The position numbers were made by a program, and so were the translations under genes. A stretch of DNA of 64,000 bases from Roseateles_B flavus (lineage in GTDB: Bacteria > Pseudomonadota > Gammaproteobacteria > Burkholderiales > Burkholderiaceae_C), in the NCBI RefSeq assembly GCF_039872765.1, contig NZ_JBDPZC010000002.1, positions 186,001 to 250,000 on the forward strand, given 5' to 3'. The notes beneath the pieces are model-generated. The model was not told where the DNA came from, made no database searches, and saw only the letters and a program-made list of their open reading frames with translations. This document shows, in pieces, positions 53,318 through 62,148 of the stretch (position 1 is its first letter; each line of letters opens with the position of its first letter).

Positions 53318-53989
53318 TCAGGCCGGGCGCGTCACCGCGCTGTACAGGGTCCCCACCGCCAGCCCCACCAGGGACAGGCCCATCACCCCCGACAGCAGCA
53401 CGGCCCCCCGGCCGCCTTCGCGCTGCCAGCGCCGCGAACCCAGGCAGGCCAGCAGCACGGTGCCATACACGGCGATCTGGTTGCCGGCAATGATGCTGCC
53501 CAGCAGCAGGCCTTGCGCCGCCAGGCCGCGCTCGCTGCTGCGCAGGAAGCCGGGAAAGACCGCCAGCATGAAGGCATAGGCCTTGGGATTGAGCAGGCAG
53601 TTGGCCATGCCGCTGAGGAAGATGCGGCCCGGGGACTGCGTCGCCACGGGCGCCGGCGCGGCGGCGGCGGCAAGGGGCGCGGGCACCGCGTGCCAGCCCT
53701 GCCAGGCGCCGCGCAGCATCTGCAGGCCGATCCACCCCAGGTAGAGCGCCCCTGCCCACAGCAGGACCTCGAAGGCGCCCGGCAGCAGCATCAGCAGGGC
53801 GGACAGCCCGCTGAGGTTCAGCAACACATGCACCACGCCGCCCGCCACGATGCCGCCCAGGGCGAGGAGCCCGGCCCGCGCGCCGGACTGCAGGGCGTGG
53901 CCGGCGATATAGGCCATGTCCATGCCGGGCAGCACGATGATGCCCAGGGTGAGCAGGAAGAAGAGCCAGAGGCTGTGCGAGGCGTCCAT
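53318..53989 (-). CDS. LysE family exporter
   Basis: A 223-residue inner-membrane protein with about six helices. FLLTLGIIVLPGMDMAYIAG in the first helices and the later FLSGMANCLLNPKAYAFMLAVFP are LysE/RhtB family landmarks; the family exports basic amino acids, homoserine lactones and others. An Ala/Pro-rich loop (APLAAAAAPAPVA) lies in the middle. The ATG at 53989 precedes the family-typical start; 32 residues upstream are in frame but are not family-like. It is divergent from the WYL regulator that probably controls it. Confidence 0.9.
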   Translation of the reverse strand: MDASHSLWLFFLLTLGIIVLPGMDMAYIAGHALQSGARAGLLALGGIVAGGVVHVLLNLSGLSALLMLLPGAFEVLLWAGALYLGWIGLQMLRGAWQGWHAVPAPLAAAAAPAPVATQSPGRIFLSGMANCLLNPKAYAFMLAVFPGFLRSSERGLAAQGLLLGSIIAGNQIAVYGTVLLACLGSRRWQREGGRGAVLLSGVMGLSLVGLAVGTLYSAVTRPA

Positions 53990-54036
53990 GGGGAACTCCG
54001 GGGAAAACGGTGAGACCGGGCGGGGAATGGGTGCCA

Positions 54037-54053
54037 CTGTAGAGTCCATACAG
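54037..54053. promoter_or_regulatory. inverted repeat between LysE and WYL regulator genes
   Basis: CTGTA-GAGTCCA-TACAG lies in the 101-base gap between divergent genes. It resembles a LexA box but has nine, not eight, bases between CTGT and ACAG, so I read it as a probable operator for the WYL regulator rather than for LexA. Confidence 0.45.
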
Positions 54054-54090
54054 GACAAAATCCGCCCTGATTCAACACCACCCACCGAAC

Positions 54091-55080
54091 ATGGCCCGCG
54101 CCCCCAGCCCGCCCTCGCCTGACGGCCATCCCGCCGGCCGCCTGCTGAGCCTGCTGGAGCTGCTGCAGTCCCAGCGCCAGCGCAGCGGGCCCGAGCTGGC
54201 CGCCCTGCTGGGCGTGGACGCGCGCACTCTGCGCCGCTACATCGCCCAGCTGCAGGCCCTGGGCATCCCCATCCACAGTCAGCGGGGCTGCGACGGCGGC
54301 TACGGCTTGCGGCCCGGCTACAAGCTGCCGCCGCTGACGTTCAGCGCCGATGAGGCCCTGGCCCTGGCCATCGGCCTGCGCGCCGCCCGCGAGCTGGGCC
54401 TGCAGGGCGCCCTCCCGGCCATCGCCAGCACGCAGGCCAAGCTGGACCGGGTGATGCCCGAGGCCCAGCGCCAGCGCATCCAGGCCGTCAACACCAGCGT
54501 CGCCCTGGACCTGGGCCGCGGCGGCAGCAAGGGCTCCGCGGGCCGCGAACTGCTGACCCTCAGCGCCGCCGCCGCCTCCGGCCAGCGCGTGGCCCTGCAC
54601 TACCGCGACCGTGACGGCCGGGGCAGCGAGCGCGAGCTGCACCCGTACGGCATCGCCTGGCGCAGCGGCACCTGGTACCTCGTGGCCTGGTGCCGCCTGC
54701 GCAAGGACCTGCGCAGCTTCCGCCTGGACCGCATCGAGCAGGTGCGCGCCCTGCCCGCCTCCTTTGCAAGGCCCGAGGGCTTCGACGTGCTGGCCTATCT
54801 CGACAAGACGCTGGCCAGCCTGCCCCGTCGCCATGCAGTGGACGTGCTGCTCGGCGGCCCCGGCGAGCCACCGCCCGCCATCGACGCCAGCCTGGGCGAG
54901 CCCGAGTTGCAGGCCGAGGGCTGGCGCCTGCGCGCGCAGGTCGACGACCTGGACTGGATGGCCCGCGAGCTGGCCCGCCAGCCCTGCCGGGTGCGCGTGC
55001 TGGCGCCGCGCGCGCTGCGTGAGCGCCTCGCCGCGCAGGCCCGCCGCCTGCTGATCGATTGCACCGAACCGGGCCCCTGA
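54091..55080 (+). CDS. HTH and WYL domain transcriptional regulator (YafY-like)
   Basis: A 329-residue regulator. An HTH_11-type winged helix (about 18-70; LAALLGVDARTLRRYIAQLQALGI), a WYL domain (about 145-220; RVALHYRDRDGR and WYLVAWCRLRKDLRSFRLDRI) and a C-terminal WCX-like region follow one another. WYL regulators bind a ligand or nucleic acid and control nearby genes, here most likely the divergent LysE exporter. It has the normal YafY length. Confidence 0.92.
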   Translation: MARAPSPPSPDGHPAGRLLSLLELLQSQRQRSGPELAALLGVDARTLRRYIAQLQALGIPIHSQRGCDGGYGLRPGYKLPPLTFSADEALALAIGLRAARELGLQGALPAIASTQAKLDRVMPEAQRQRIQAVNTSVALDLGRGGSKGSAGRELLTLSAAAASGQRVALHYRDRDGRGSERELHPYGIAWRSGTWYLVAWCRLRKDLRSFRLDRIEQVRALPASFARPEGFDVLAYLDKTLASLPRRHAVDVLLGGPGEPPPAIDASLGEPELQAEGWRLRAQVDDLDWMARELARQPCRVRVLAPRALRERLAAQARRLLIDCTEPGP

Positions 55081-55225
55081 CACCCCTCGCCGCCCCCCTT
55101 TTTCGGCCGCGCATTCGTGACATCCGACACTGGCCCTGTCAGCCCCTGCGATTGACGCTGCCCGGGGCCCGGACCTAACTTGTTCGGCACGCAACGGCCG
55201 CTCCGTGCCGTGAAGGGAGTCCGTC

Positions 55226-56770
55226 ATGATCCAACTCGCCCACCTGCAGATCGGCACCCGGCTGAGCATTGCCTTCGCCCTGGTGATTTCGCTGCTGCTG
55301 CTGATCCTTGGCGTGGCCTACCAGGTGCTGTCCCGCTCGGGGCAGACCATGGAGCGCCTGGTCGACGACCGCTACGCCCAGATCGCCCTGAGCACCGAGA
55401 TCAAGGACGTGGGCGACAAGGGCATCATCACCGTCGGCCGCCTGCTGCTGACCGAGGAGCCCGAGCGCACGAAGCAGTACATGAGCGAGTACGCCGCCCT
55501 GCGCAGCCGCAACACCGAGAACTTCAAGAAGCTCGAAGGCCTGCTCAACAACGACACCAGCAAGGCGATCTTCAAGGAGCAGAGCGAGGCGCGCCAGGCT
55601 TACGGCGCGGCCCTGCGCAAGGTCTTCGAGCTGCTGGCCGCGCGCCAGCGCGAGGCCGCGCTGAGCCTCTACCAGGGCGATCTGGTGGGCCTGCAGGTGC
55701 GCTACTACGCCCTCATCGACAAGATGGTCGACTACCAGGCCCGCAGCATGGTGGCCGACGTGAACGAGGCCAGGGATGACGCCACCCGCGCCCGCCTGGA
55801 GATGGCCGCCATCACCCTGCTGGCCGTGCTCTTCGCGGGCGCCACGGCGGTGATGATCACCCGCTCCATCACCCGCCCCATCCGCCATGCCATCGAGCTG
55901 GCCGAGTCCGTGGCAGCGGGCAACCTGACCTACCACCTGCGCGTGGAGCGCAAGGATGAGGTCGGCCGACTGATCGCCGCCCTGCAGCGCATGGTGGACA
56001 GCCTGCACCGCATCGTCTCCGAGGTGCGCTCGGGTGCCGACACGATTGCCAGCGCCGCCCTGCAGGTGGCCGACGGCAACCAGGACCTCTCCGCCCGCAC
56101 CGAGCAGCAGGCCAGCGCCCTGGAGCAGACCGCCTCGGCCATGGAGCAGCTGACCTCGGCCGTCAAGCTCAGCGCCGACTCCGCCAGCCAGGCCGACCGC
56201 TCGGCCCACAGCGCCTCCGAGGTCGCGGTGCAGGGCGGGCAGGTGGTGGGCGAGGTCATCACCACGATGAACCAGATCGCCGGGGCCTCGCGGCGCATCG
56301 TGGAGATCATCGGCGTGATCGACGGCATCGCCTTCCAGACCAACATCCTCGCGCTCAACGCCGCCGTGGAGGCCGCACGGGCGGGCGAGCACGGCCGCGG
56401 CTTCGCGGTGGTCGCCACCGAGGTGCGCAACCTGGCCCAGCGCAGCGCCGTGGCCGCGCGCGAGATCAAGGGTCTGATCGACAACTCCGTGCAGCAGGTC
56501 GACCAGGGCAGCCGCATGGTCGAGCAGGCCGGCCAGACCATGCAGCAGGTGGTGGACAGCATCCAGCAGGTCAGCCGCATCGTCGCCGACATCAGCCGCA
56601 GCAGCCGCGAGCAGAGCCTGGGCATCGAGCAGGTCAATGAAGCCATCGTGCAGATGGACGACAACACGCAGAAGAACGCGGCCATGGTCGAGCAGAGCAC
56701 GGCCTCGGCCCGCTCGCTGCAGGACCAGGCCCACCAGCTGAACGACATGGTGCGGACCTTCGCCCTCTGA
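55226..56770 (+). CDS. methyl-accepting chemotaxis protein
   Basis: A 514-residue chemoreceptor. Helices at about 13-34 and 188-208 enclose a periplasmic four-helix-bundle type sensor (4HB_MCP); a HAMP domain follows (PIRHAIELAESVAAGNLTY), then a long signalling coil with the hairpin tip around DGIAFQTNILALNAAVEAAR, the site of CheA/CheW binding. The C-terminus lacks an NWETF pentapeptide. AAGGGAG six bases before the ATG sets the start. No che genes are adjacent; the kinase-CheB-CheR hybrid at 4767 is the only related gene in the window. Confidence 0.95.
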   Translation: MIQLAHLQIGTRLSIAFALVISLLLLILGVAYQVLSRSGQTMERLVDDRYAQIALSTEIKDVGDKGIITVGRLLLTEEPERTKQYMSEYAALRSRNTENFKKLEGLLNNDTSKAIFKEQSEARQAYGAALRKVFELLAARQREAALSLYQGDLVGLQVRYYALIDKMVDYQARSMVADVNEARDDATRARLEMAAITLLAVLFAGATAVMITRSITRPIRHAIELAESVAAGNLTYHLRVERKDEVGRLIAALQRMVDSLHRIVSEVRSGADTIASAALQVADGNQDLSARTEQQASALEQTASAMEQLTSAVKLSADSASQADRSAHSASEVAVQGGQVVGEVITTMNQIAGASRRIVEIIGVIDGIAFQTNILALNAAVEAARAGEHGRGFAVVATEVRNLAQRSAVAAREIKGLIDNSVQQVDQGSRMVEQAGQTMQQVVDSIQQVSRIVADISRSSREQSLGIEQVNEAIVQMDDNTQKNAAMVEQSTASARSLQDQAHQLNDMVRTFAL

Positions 56771-56797
56771 AGGCCGCCCAACGAGGGAGAGAACACC

Positions 56798-59425
56798 ATG
56801 AGCACCCCCCTGCCGCTGCCGCATCCCGACTGGGCCAAACGCAGCCGATTCCATCTCGCAGGCGAAGCCCTGCAGTCCCGGCCACAGCCGGCCGGCCCGG
56901 CGGCGGACCCGCTGCGGGTGGAGGCCTATGTGGAGCAGGTGCGCCGCGAGGGCCACCGCCACGCCCTGCTGGACCCGCTGCAGGCCAGCCCGCCGCTGCC
57001 CGCCGAGACCCTGCAGGCCGCCGCCTTCGGCCTGGAGGCCACGCAAGACCTGACCCCCGCGATGGCCGCGCAGTGGGGCTGCACCCAGGTCGCCGGCCTG
57101 CAAAGCCGCCTGCTGGCCCTCTACACCGGCGCGCTGAGCCTGGACTGCTCCGCCCTGCGCGACGACACCCGGCGCCGCTGGCTGCTGTCGCGCTTCGAGG
57201 CCGCGGCCCCTGCGCCCGAACCTCACCAGGCCCTGCAATGGCTGGAGCGTCTGATCGAGGTCCAGGCCTGGGAGCAGTTCCTGGCCCAGCGCCTGCCGGA
57301 TGAAAAGCGCTTTTCGCTGGCCGGCTGCGAGGGCCTGGTCCTGCTGCTGGACGCCTTGTGCGAGGCGGCCGCGGCCCAGGGCGTGCGGGCCGTGGAGATG
57401 GGCATGCCGCACCGCGGCCGACTGGCCGTGCTGGCCCTGCTGCTGCAGCAGCCGGTGTCTGACATCCTGGAGGCGCTGGACCCCGAGAGCCGCCGCCCGC
57501 GGCCCGACCTCGCCTACCACCAGGGCGCCCAGGCCCGCCTGGACACGGCCCGCGGCACCCTGGCCCTGCGCCTGGCCCCCAATCCCTCGCACCTGCAGAG
57601 CATCCAGCCCGTGGTGCTGGGCCGCGCGCGGGCCTGCCAGGACGCCTCGCAGGGCCTGCCCCGTGCGCAGGCCGCCCTGGCCCTGCTGCTGCATGGCGAC
57701 GCGGCCTTCGATGGCCAGGGCATCGTGGGCGAGAGCCTGCTGCTGTCCCGCCATCCGGCCTACGAGGTCGGAGGCTGCATCCATGTGCTGATCAACAACC
57801 AGGTCGGCTTCACCACCCCCCATGCCGCCGACCCGCTGCACCAGCGCTATGCCAGCGACGCCAGCCGCGTGATCGATGCCCCCGTGCTGCGCGTGCGCGC
57901 CGACGCCCCCGAGCAGCTGGCCCGCGCCGCCGAGCTGGCCCTGGACTACCGCATGGCCTTTGGCGCCGACATCGTGATCGATGTCATGGGCTTCCGCCGC
58001 ATGGGCCACTCGGAGCACGACCAGCCCATGCTGACACGCCCGCAGCTGCAGCGCCTGGCCGAGGCCCATCCCACCGCCGCCGAGCAGTACGGCGCCGAGC
58101 TGGTCGCCCGCGGCCGCTGCGAGCCCCAGCAATGGCTGGCGCTGCGATCGCAGGCGCCGCTGCGCGCCCTGGCCCGCTTCGGGCGTCTGGCCCGCGAGCC
58201 CGTGCGCCCGCACTCGCCGGTCGCCGAGCCCAGGCCGTCGTACGACGCGCGGCCCGCCCTGCCCGCCCTGGACGCCACCCAGCTGCAAGTGGCCCTCACC
58301 CGGCTGCGTACCGTGCCCGAGGGCTTCGCCCTGCACCCGCACCTGGCCCGCCTGCACCAACGCTGGGAACGCCTGGCGCGCCAGGAGGCGGGCGCGGTGG
58401 ACTGGTGCCTGGCCGAGAACCTGGCGCACGCCACGGTGCTGGCCAGCGGCCAGCCCGTGCGCCTGGCCGGCATGGACGTCGAACGCGGCACCTTCATGCA
58501 CCGCCATGCCGTGTGGCATGCCCAGGGCGAACGCATGGACCGGCATGTGCCCCTGCAATCGCCCAGCCGCGGTGCAGCGCGCTTCGAGATTGTCAATTCG
58601 CCGCTCAGCGAGGCCGCGGCGCTGGGCTTCGAGTACGGCTACAGCCTGCAGCGCCCCGAAGTGCTGACGGTCTGGGAGGCGCAGTTCGGCGACTTCGTCA
58701 ACGGCGCGCAGATCTACCTCGACCAGTACATCGCGTCCGGCGAGGCCAAGTGGGGCCTGGCCTCGGGCCTCACCCTGCTCCTGCCCCATGGGCATGAGGG
58801 CGTCGGGCCCGAGCACTCCAATGCGCACCTGGGCCGCCTGCTGCAGTTGTGTGCCGAGCAGAACCTGCGCGTGGCCTGCCCCTCCGACAGCGCGCAGTAC
58901 TTCCACCTCCTGCGCGAGCAGGCCCGGGCGCAGCCGCGCCGGCCGCTGGTGGTGTTCACGCCCAAGAGCCAGTTGCTGCAGGACCCGCTGAGCCACGCGC
59001 CGCTGGAGCGCCTCATGGAGGGCGGCTTCCAGCCGCTGCTGCGCGTACTGACGGCCGCCGAGGGCTGCGAGCGGGTCTGGCTGTGCAGCGGCAAGCTGCG
59101 CCACGAGCTGGCCCGCGCCCTGCGCGACGCCGGGGATCCCTGCACGGCCCTGTGGAGCCTGGAACAGCTCTATCCCCTGCCTGCCGAGGCCCTGCGCAAC
59201 GCCCTGGCCGAACTGCCGCACGTGGGCGAGCTGCTGTGGATCCAGGAGGAGCAGCGCGCCCAGGGCGCCTGGCCCCTGCTGCGCGAGGCGCTGGAAGGCG
59301 CTTGCCCGCCGGGCGTCGCGCTGCGCTGCATCAGCCGGCCGGACCGCGCCGCGGGGCCCAGCGCCTCGCCGCGCCAGCACCGGGTGGAACAGCAGCAGCT
59401 GTGGATGCAGGCCCTGGTCCGCTGA
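56798..59425 (+). CDS. 2-oxoglutarate dehydrogenase E1-like protein (orphan)
   Basis: An 875-residue thiamine-diphosphate enzyme of the SucA family. Family blocks are intact: EMGMPHRGRLAVLA, YHQGAQARL, APNPSHLQSIQPVV, the ThDP/Mg loop HGDAAFDGQGIV...NNQVGFTT near 299-340, YRMAFGADIVIDVMGFRR, and in the C-terminal half FGDFVNGAQIYLDQYI, GHEGVGPEHSNAH and SDSAQYFHLLR. Compared with SucA (about 930-950 residues) it lacks the N-terminal segment that docks to E2, and no E2 or E3 gene is adjacent, so it may act as a free decarboxylase or carboligase. A GGGAG precedes the ATG; it lies 28 bases after the chemoreceptor gene. Confidence 0.88.
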   Translation: MSTPLPLPHPDWAKRSRFHLAGEALQSRPQPAGPAADPLRVEAYVEQVRREGHRHALLDPLQASPPLPAETLQAAAFGLEATQDLTPAMAAQWGCTQVAGLQSRLLALYTGALSLDCSALRDDTRRRWLLSRFEAAAPAPEPHQALQWLERLIEVQAWEQFLAQRLPDEKRFSLAGCEGLVLLLDALCEAAAAQGVRAVEMGMPHRGRLAVLALLLQQPVSDILEALDPESRRPRPDLAYHQGAQARLDTARGTLALRLAPNPSHLQSIQPVVLGRARACQDASQGLPRAQAALALLLHGDAAFDGQGIVGESLLLSRHPAYEVGGCIHVLINNQVGFTTPHAADPLHQRYASDASRVIDAPVLRVRADAPEQLARAAELALDYRMAFGADIVIDVMGFRRMGHSEHDQPMLTRPQLQRLAEAHPTAAEQYGAELVARGRCEPQQWLALRSQAPLRALARFGRLAREPVRPHSPVAEPRPSYDARPALPALDATQLQVALTRLRTVPEGFALHPHLARLHQRWERLARQEAGAVDWCLAENLAHATVLASGQPVRLAGMDVERGTFMHRHAVWHAQGERMDRHVPLQSPSRGAARFEIVNSPLSEAAALGFEYGYSLQRPEVLTVWEAQFGDFVNGAQIYLDQYIASGEAKWGLASGLTLLLPHGHEGVGPEHSNAHLGRLLQLCAEQNLRVACPSDSAQYFHLLREQARAQPRRPLVVFTPKSQLLQDPLSHAPLERLMEGGFQPLLRVLTAAEGCERVWLCSGKLRHELARALRDAGDPCTALWSLEQLYPLPAEALRNALAELPHVGELLWIQEEQRAQGAWPLLREALEGACPPGVALRCISRPDRAAGPSASPRQHRVEQQQLWMQALVR

Positions 59426-59447
59426 GGAGGTCTCCGGAGGACGGGAA

Positions 59448-59485
59448 GGCAAGACCTGACCCCGGCTCCGGCAAGGCCTGACCCC
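59448..59485 (+). repeat. GGCAAGACCTGACCCC motif, tandem copies 3 and 4
   Basis: GGCAAGACCTGACCCC at 59448-59463 and GGCAAGGCCTGACCCC at 59470-59485, separated by six bases, shortly after the E1-like gene and upstream of dps. The same core occurs at 16855 and 38513. Its reverse complement begins GGGGTCAGG(T/C)CTTG, which resembles, from memory, repeats near Y1-transposase (RAYT) genes. Confidence 0.55.
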
Positions 59486-59607
59486 CTGGCATCAAATCTG
59501 CCTATGACGGCCATCAAGCGGGCCAACTGGCCCGCCGGCCTGCGCTGCGGTAGATTGCGACATCCGCCCGACGCTCGACCGCGCCCAGGCGCTCACCAGG
59601 AGGACCC

Positions 59608-60117
59608 ATGGCCAAGAAGCCCGCAACCGCACCGAAGTCTGCACCCAGCCTCAACATCGGCATCTCCGACAAGGACCGCGCCGCCATCACCGCCGGCCTG
59701 TCCAAGCTGCTGGCCGACACCTACACCCTCTATCTGACCACGCACAACTTCCACTGGAACGTCACCGGCCCCATGTTCAATTCGCTGCACGCGATGTTCA
59801 TGGGCCAGTACACCGAGCTGTGGAACGCCGTGGACCCGATCGCCGAGCGCATCCGCTCCCTGGGCCACGTGGCGCCGGGCAGCTATGCCCAGTTCGCCAA
59901 GCTCAGCAGCCTGAAGGATGCCCCCGCCACGCCTCCCAAGGCCCTGGAGATGGTGCGCATCCTGCAGGAAGGCCACGAGGCCGTGGCCCGCACCGCGCGC
60001 AGCCTGTTCCCGGCGGTCGAGAAGGCCTCTGACGAGCCCACGGCCGACCTGCTGACCCAGCGCATCACCGTGCATGAGCAGACCGCGTGGATGCTGCGCA
60101 GCCTGCTGCAGGACTGA
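59608..60117 (+). CDS. dps: Dps ferritin-like DNA-protection protein
   Basis: A 169-residue Dps. The N-terminal Lys/Ala/Pro-rich tail is followed by the ferritin-like bundle; the ferroxidase ligands are in YLTTHNFHWNVTGPMF (His), SLHAMFMGQYTELWNAVDPIAERI (His, Asp, Glu). It should form dodecamers that store iron and bind DNA. CAGGAGGA lies before the ATG. OxyR often controls it; oxyR is 14 kb away. A 12-bp hairpin follows. Confidence 0.95.
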   Translation: MAKKPATAPKSAPSLNIGISDKDRAAITAGLSKLLADTYTLYLTTHNFHWNVTGPMFNSLHAMFMGQYTELWNAVDPIAERIRSLGHVAPGSYAQFAKLSSLKDAPATPPKALEMVRILQEGHEAVARTARSLFPAVEKASDEPTADLLTQRITVHEQTAWMLRSLLQD

Positions 60118-60135
60118 GCCTCTGCCCCTGAAACG

Positions 60136-60161
60136 ACAAGAGGCCCCGCGGGGCCTCTTGT
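60136..60161. terminator. strong hairpin after dps, shared with convergent OPT gene
   Basis: ACAAGAGGCCCC pairs perfectly with GGGGCCTCTTGT (12 bp, loop GC plus strained ends), between convergent genes, followed by TT. Likely bidirectional. Confidence 0.8.
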
Positions 60162-60183
60162 TCATGGTGCGAGGGACGGTGCG

Positions 60184-61992
60184 TCAGAGCACGGCCAGCA
60201 GGCCCGCCACGCCCAGGCCCAGGGCCGCGAGCGCATCGCCGGCAATCAGACCGCCGCCGACCAGGGAGGTCGAGCTCATGTCGGACGGCAGCTCCTCCTC
60301 GCCCGGCTTGGGCGGGGTCTTGGGCGCGAAGGTATTGATCGCGCTGGAGACCGTGCCGCCCGCCGCGAACCAGGCCGAGGTGGCCAGGTTCACGAAGCCG
60401 CCGAAGGACGAGGCATAGGGGCTGGGCAGGACCACCGCGTCCAGCATGAAGTCCGTGCCGAAGCCCAGACGCGAGCCGGCCGCGAAGCGCTGGTAGGCGC
60501 CGTTGGCCTTGATCCACTTGCGCAGGAACTCCGTCACCAGGCCGATGGCGATGCCGATCAGGATGGCGTCGGTCTGGTAGGGCTTGGGGTCGGTCAGGCT
60601 GCGCAGGGCGCCGACGAACTTGTAGGTCATGGCCGAGGTCCACTGCGCCGGGGCCTGGTCCTTGCTCATCACGGTCTGGTCCAGGTTCAGCACCGGGTAG
60701 GCCGTCATGAAGAGCTTGGCGATGGCCACCGCCATCACCGCGCCCAGCAGCAGGCCCACGACCTGGAAGCGGAACTGCAGGGTCCGGTTGGAGCCCAGGC
60801 GCCAGCCGGTGGAGCGGTCCTGCTGCATGTCGCCAGCCACGCTGGCCGAGACGAAGACCACCATGGCCGCCATCAGCGCCAGCATCGGGTCCTTCAGGCC
60901 CAGGCTGGCCAGCACCAGCACGGTCACCACGAAGGAGGAGGAGATGGGGTTGGAGTCCGTCAGCCCCAGGGAGATGCCGCAGACGATGACGAAGAGGTAG
61001 CACAGGGCCACGGCCAGCAGCATGAAGCCCAGGGGCTCATGGAAGAACTGCACGCCGCAGATCACCGTGGCCACGGTCCACACGCCCACCCAGGCGAGCA
61101 GGCGGGGCATGCTGGCGCGGGGGCCGGTGCGCTGCTCGTCCGGCACCACCACGCGCTCGCCTGGCTGGGCCAGGCGGCGCACGACGCGGTAGAAGATCAG
61201 CGAGAGGTCGATGACGGCCGCGCCCAGGATCATGCCCAGCGCAATCAGGAAGGCGATCTTGCGGAAGGGCTCGCCCTCGTGCAACCAGCCGATGCTGATG
61301 AAGTAGGGCGAGAGGCCTTCGAAGACCAGGCCGGCCACGATGGCCGGAATGCCCACGCGGGCGCCGACGATCAGCCCGGCGCCAAAGGTGGAGGTGGACA
61401 GCTCGATCGTGCCCATCCAGACCACCTTGGCCGCCGCGATGCCCCCCACCAGGCCAGCGCCCAGTCCGCCGAACAGGCGGGACACCGACTGGCGCAGCAG
61501 CACCGGGTCCGTCAGCGCGCGCAGGATGTTGGCCACCGCCAGACCCGAGGGGAAGGTCAGCTGCATGCGCTCGACCAGGATGGGCGTGTAGAGCATGCCG
61601 ATGCCCGCGGCCATCATGCTGATGCACAGCATGTACAGCACCAGCTGCCAGTCGGGCACCTGAGGCATGCCCATCCAGGTCATGGCCTGGATCAGGGTGC
61701 TCATGGCCATCATGCCGGCCACGGAGGCGGCCGTCGTCTGGATGTAGTTGGCGCCGTGGCGGCCCTCGGGCCCGTAGCCATAGGTGATCACCGAGCCCAG
61801 GATGCCGGCCAGCACCTGGCCGCCGACGAAGAAGCCGATGGAGAAGTTCATGAAGGCGGCCGTGACGCCACCCAGGGGTCCGAGGATGAACATGCCGACC
61901 GCGGCCAGCAGGGTGTAGTAGCCCCAGCTGCCGACGGGGGGCAGCCAGGCCCAGCGCCGGGTGTCGGGCTGGATGAGGGAGGATTGGGACAT
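60184..61992 (-). CDS. OPT family oligopeptide transporter
   Basis: A 602-residue inner-membrane protein with about 14-16 helices. It has the OPT/YSL family signatures: TLLAAVGMFILGPLGGVTAAF near the start, a GARVGIPAIVAGLVFEG block and SISLGLTDSNP-like text in the middle. OPT proteins import peptides or metal-chelate complexes with protons. It converges on dps; the start is the ATG at 61992 before SQSSLIQPDTRRW. The substrate is unknown. Confidence 0.92.
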   Translation of the reverse strand: MSQSSLIQPDTRRWAWLPPVGSWGYYTLLAAVGMFILGPLGGVTAAFMNFSIGFFVGGQVLAGILGSVITYGYGPEGRHGANYIQTTAASVAGMMAMSTLIQAMTWMGMPQVPDWQLVLYMLCISMMAAGIGMLYTPILVERMQLTFPSGLAVANILRALTDPVLLRQSVSRLFGGLGAGLVGGIAAAKVVWMGTIELSTSTFGAGLIVGARVGIPAIVAGLVFEGLSPYFISIGWLHEGEPFRKIAFLIALGMILGAAVIDLSLIFYRVVRRLAQPGERVVVPDEQRTGPRASMPRLLAWVGVWTVATVICGVQFFHEPLGFMLLAVALCYLFVIVCGISLGLTDSNPISSSFVVTVLVLASLGLKDPMLALMAAMVVFVSASVAGDMQQDRSTGWRLGSNRTLQFRFQVVGLLLGAVMAVAIAKLFMTAYPVLNLDQTVMSKDQAPAQWTSAMTYKFVGALRSLTDPKPYQTDAILIGIAIGLVTEFLRKWIKANGAYQRFAAGSRLGFGTDFMLDAVVLPSPYASSFGGFVNLATSAWFAAGGTVSSAINTFAPKTPPKPGEEELPSDMSSTSLVGGGLIAGDALAALGLGVAGLLAVL

Positions 61993-62096
61993 GGTGCTTC
62001 CGGATTGGGGAATGGCCGCGACTGTAATCGCCGTGTAAGCCCGTCACCACGGGTCTTCCCCCCCCCTGCCCCGGTCCGGACCGCCGCCCTGATCTG

Positions 62097-62139
62097 CCGC
62101 AAGAACCCGCCTGCCAGGGCGGCAGGCGGGTTCTTGCGG
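62097..62139. terminator. large perfect hairpin upstream of OPT gene / after PHP gene
   Basis: A 19-bp perfect stem (62097-62115 with 62121-62139, loop AGGGC). It lies 10 bases after the stop of the minus-strand PHP-type gene. No T tract, but its stability suggests a terminator or transcript end. Confidence 0.65.
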
Positions 62140-62148
62140 CGGCTCTGA

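Noticed and set aside
57042..57057. CGCAAGACCTGACCCC inside the E1-like gene
   Set aside because: It resembles the repeated motif but lies mid-gene, where it encodes conserved-looking residues (ATQDLTP). It is likely a coincidence of codon use, so it was not counted as a copy.
55175..59452. Long open frame on the minus strand opposite the chemoreceptor and E1-like genes
   Set aside because: It spans two real genes and their gap, has Gln/Leu/Gly-rich low-complexity content and no domain, so it is an antisense shadow.
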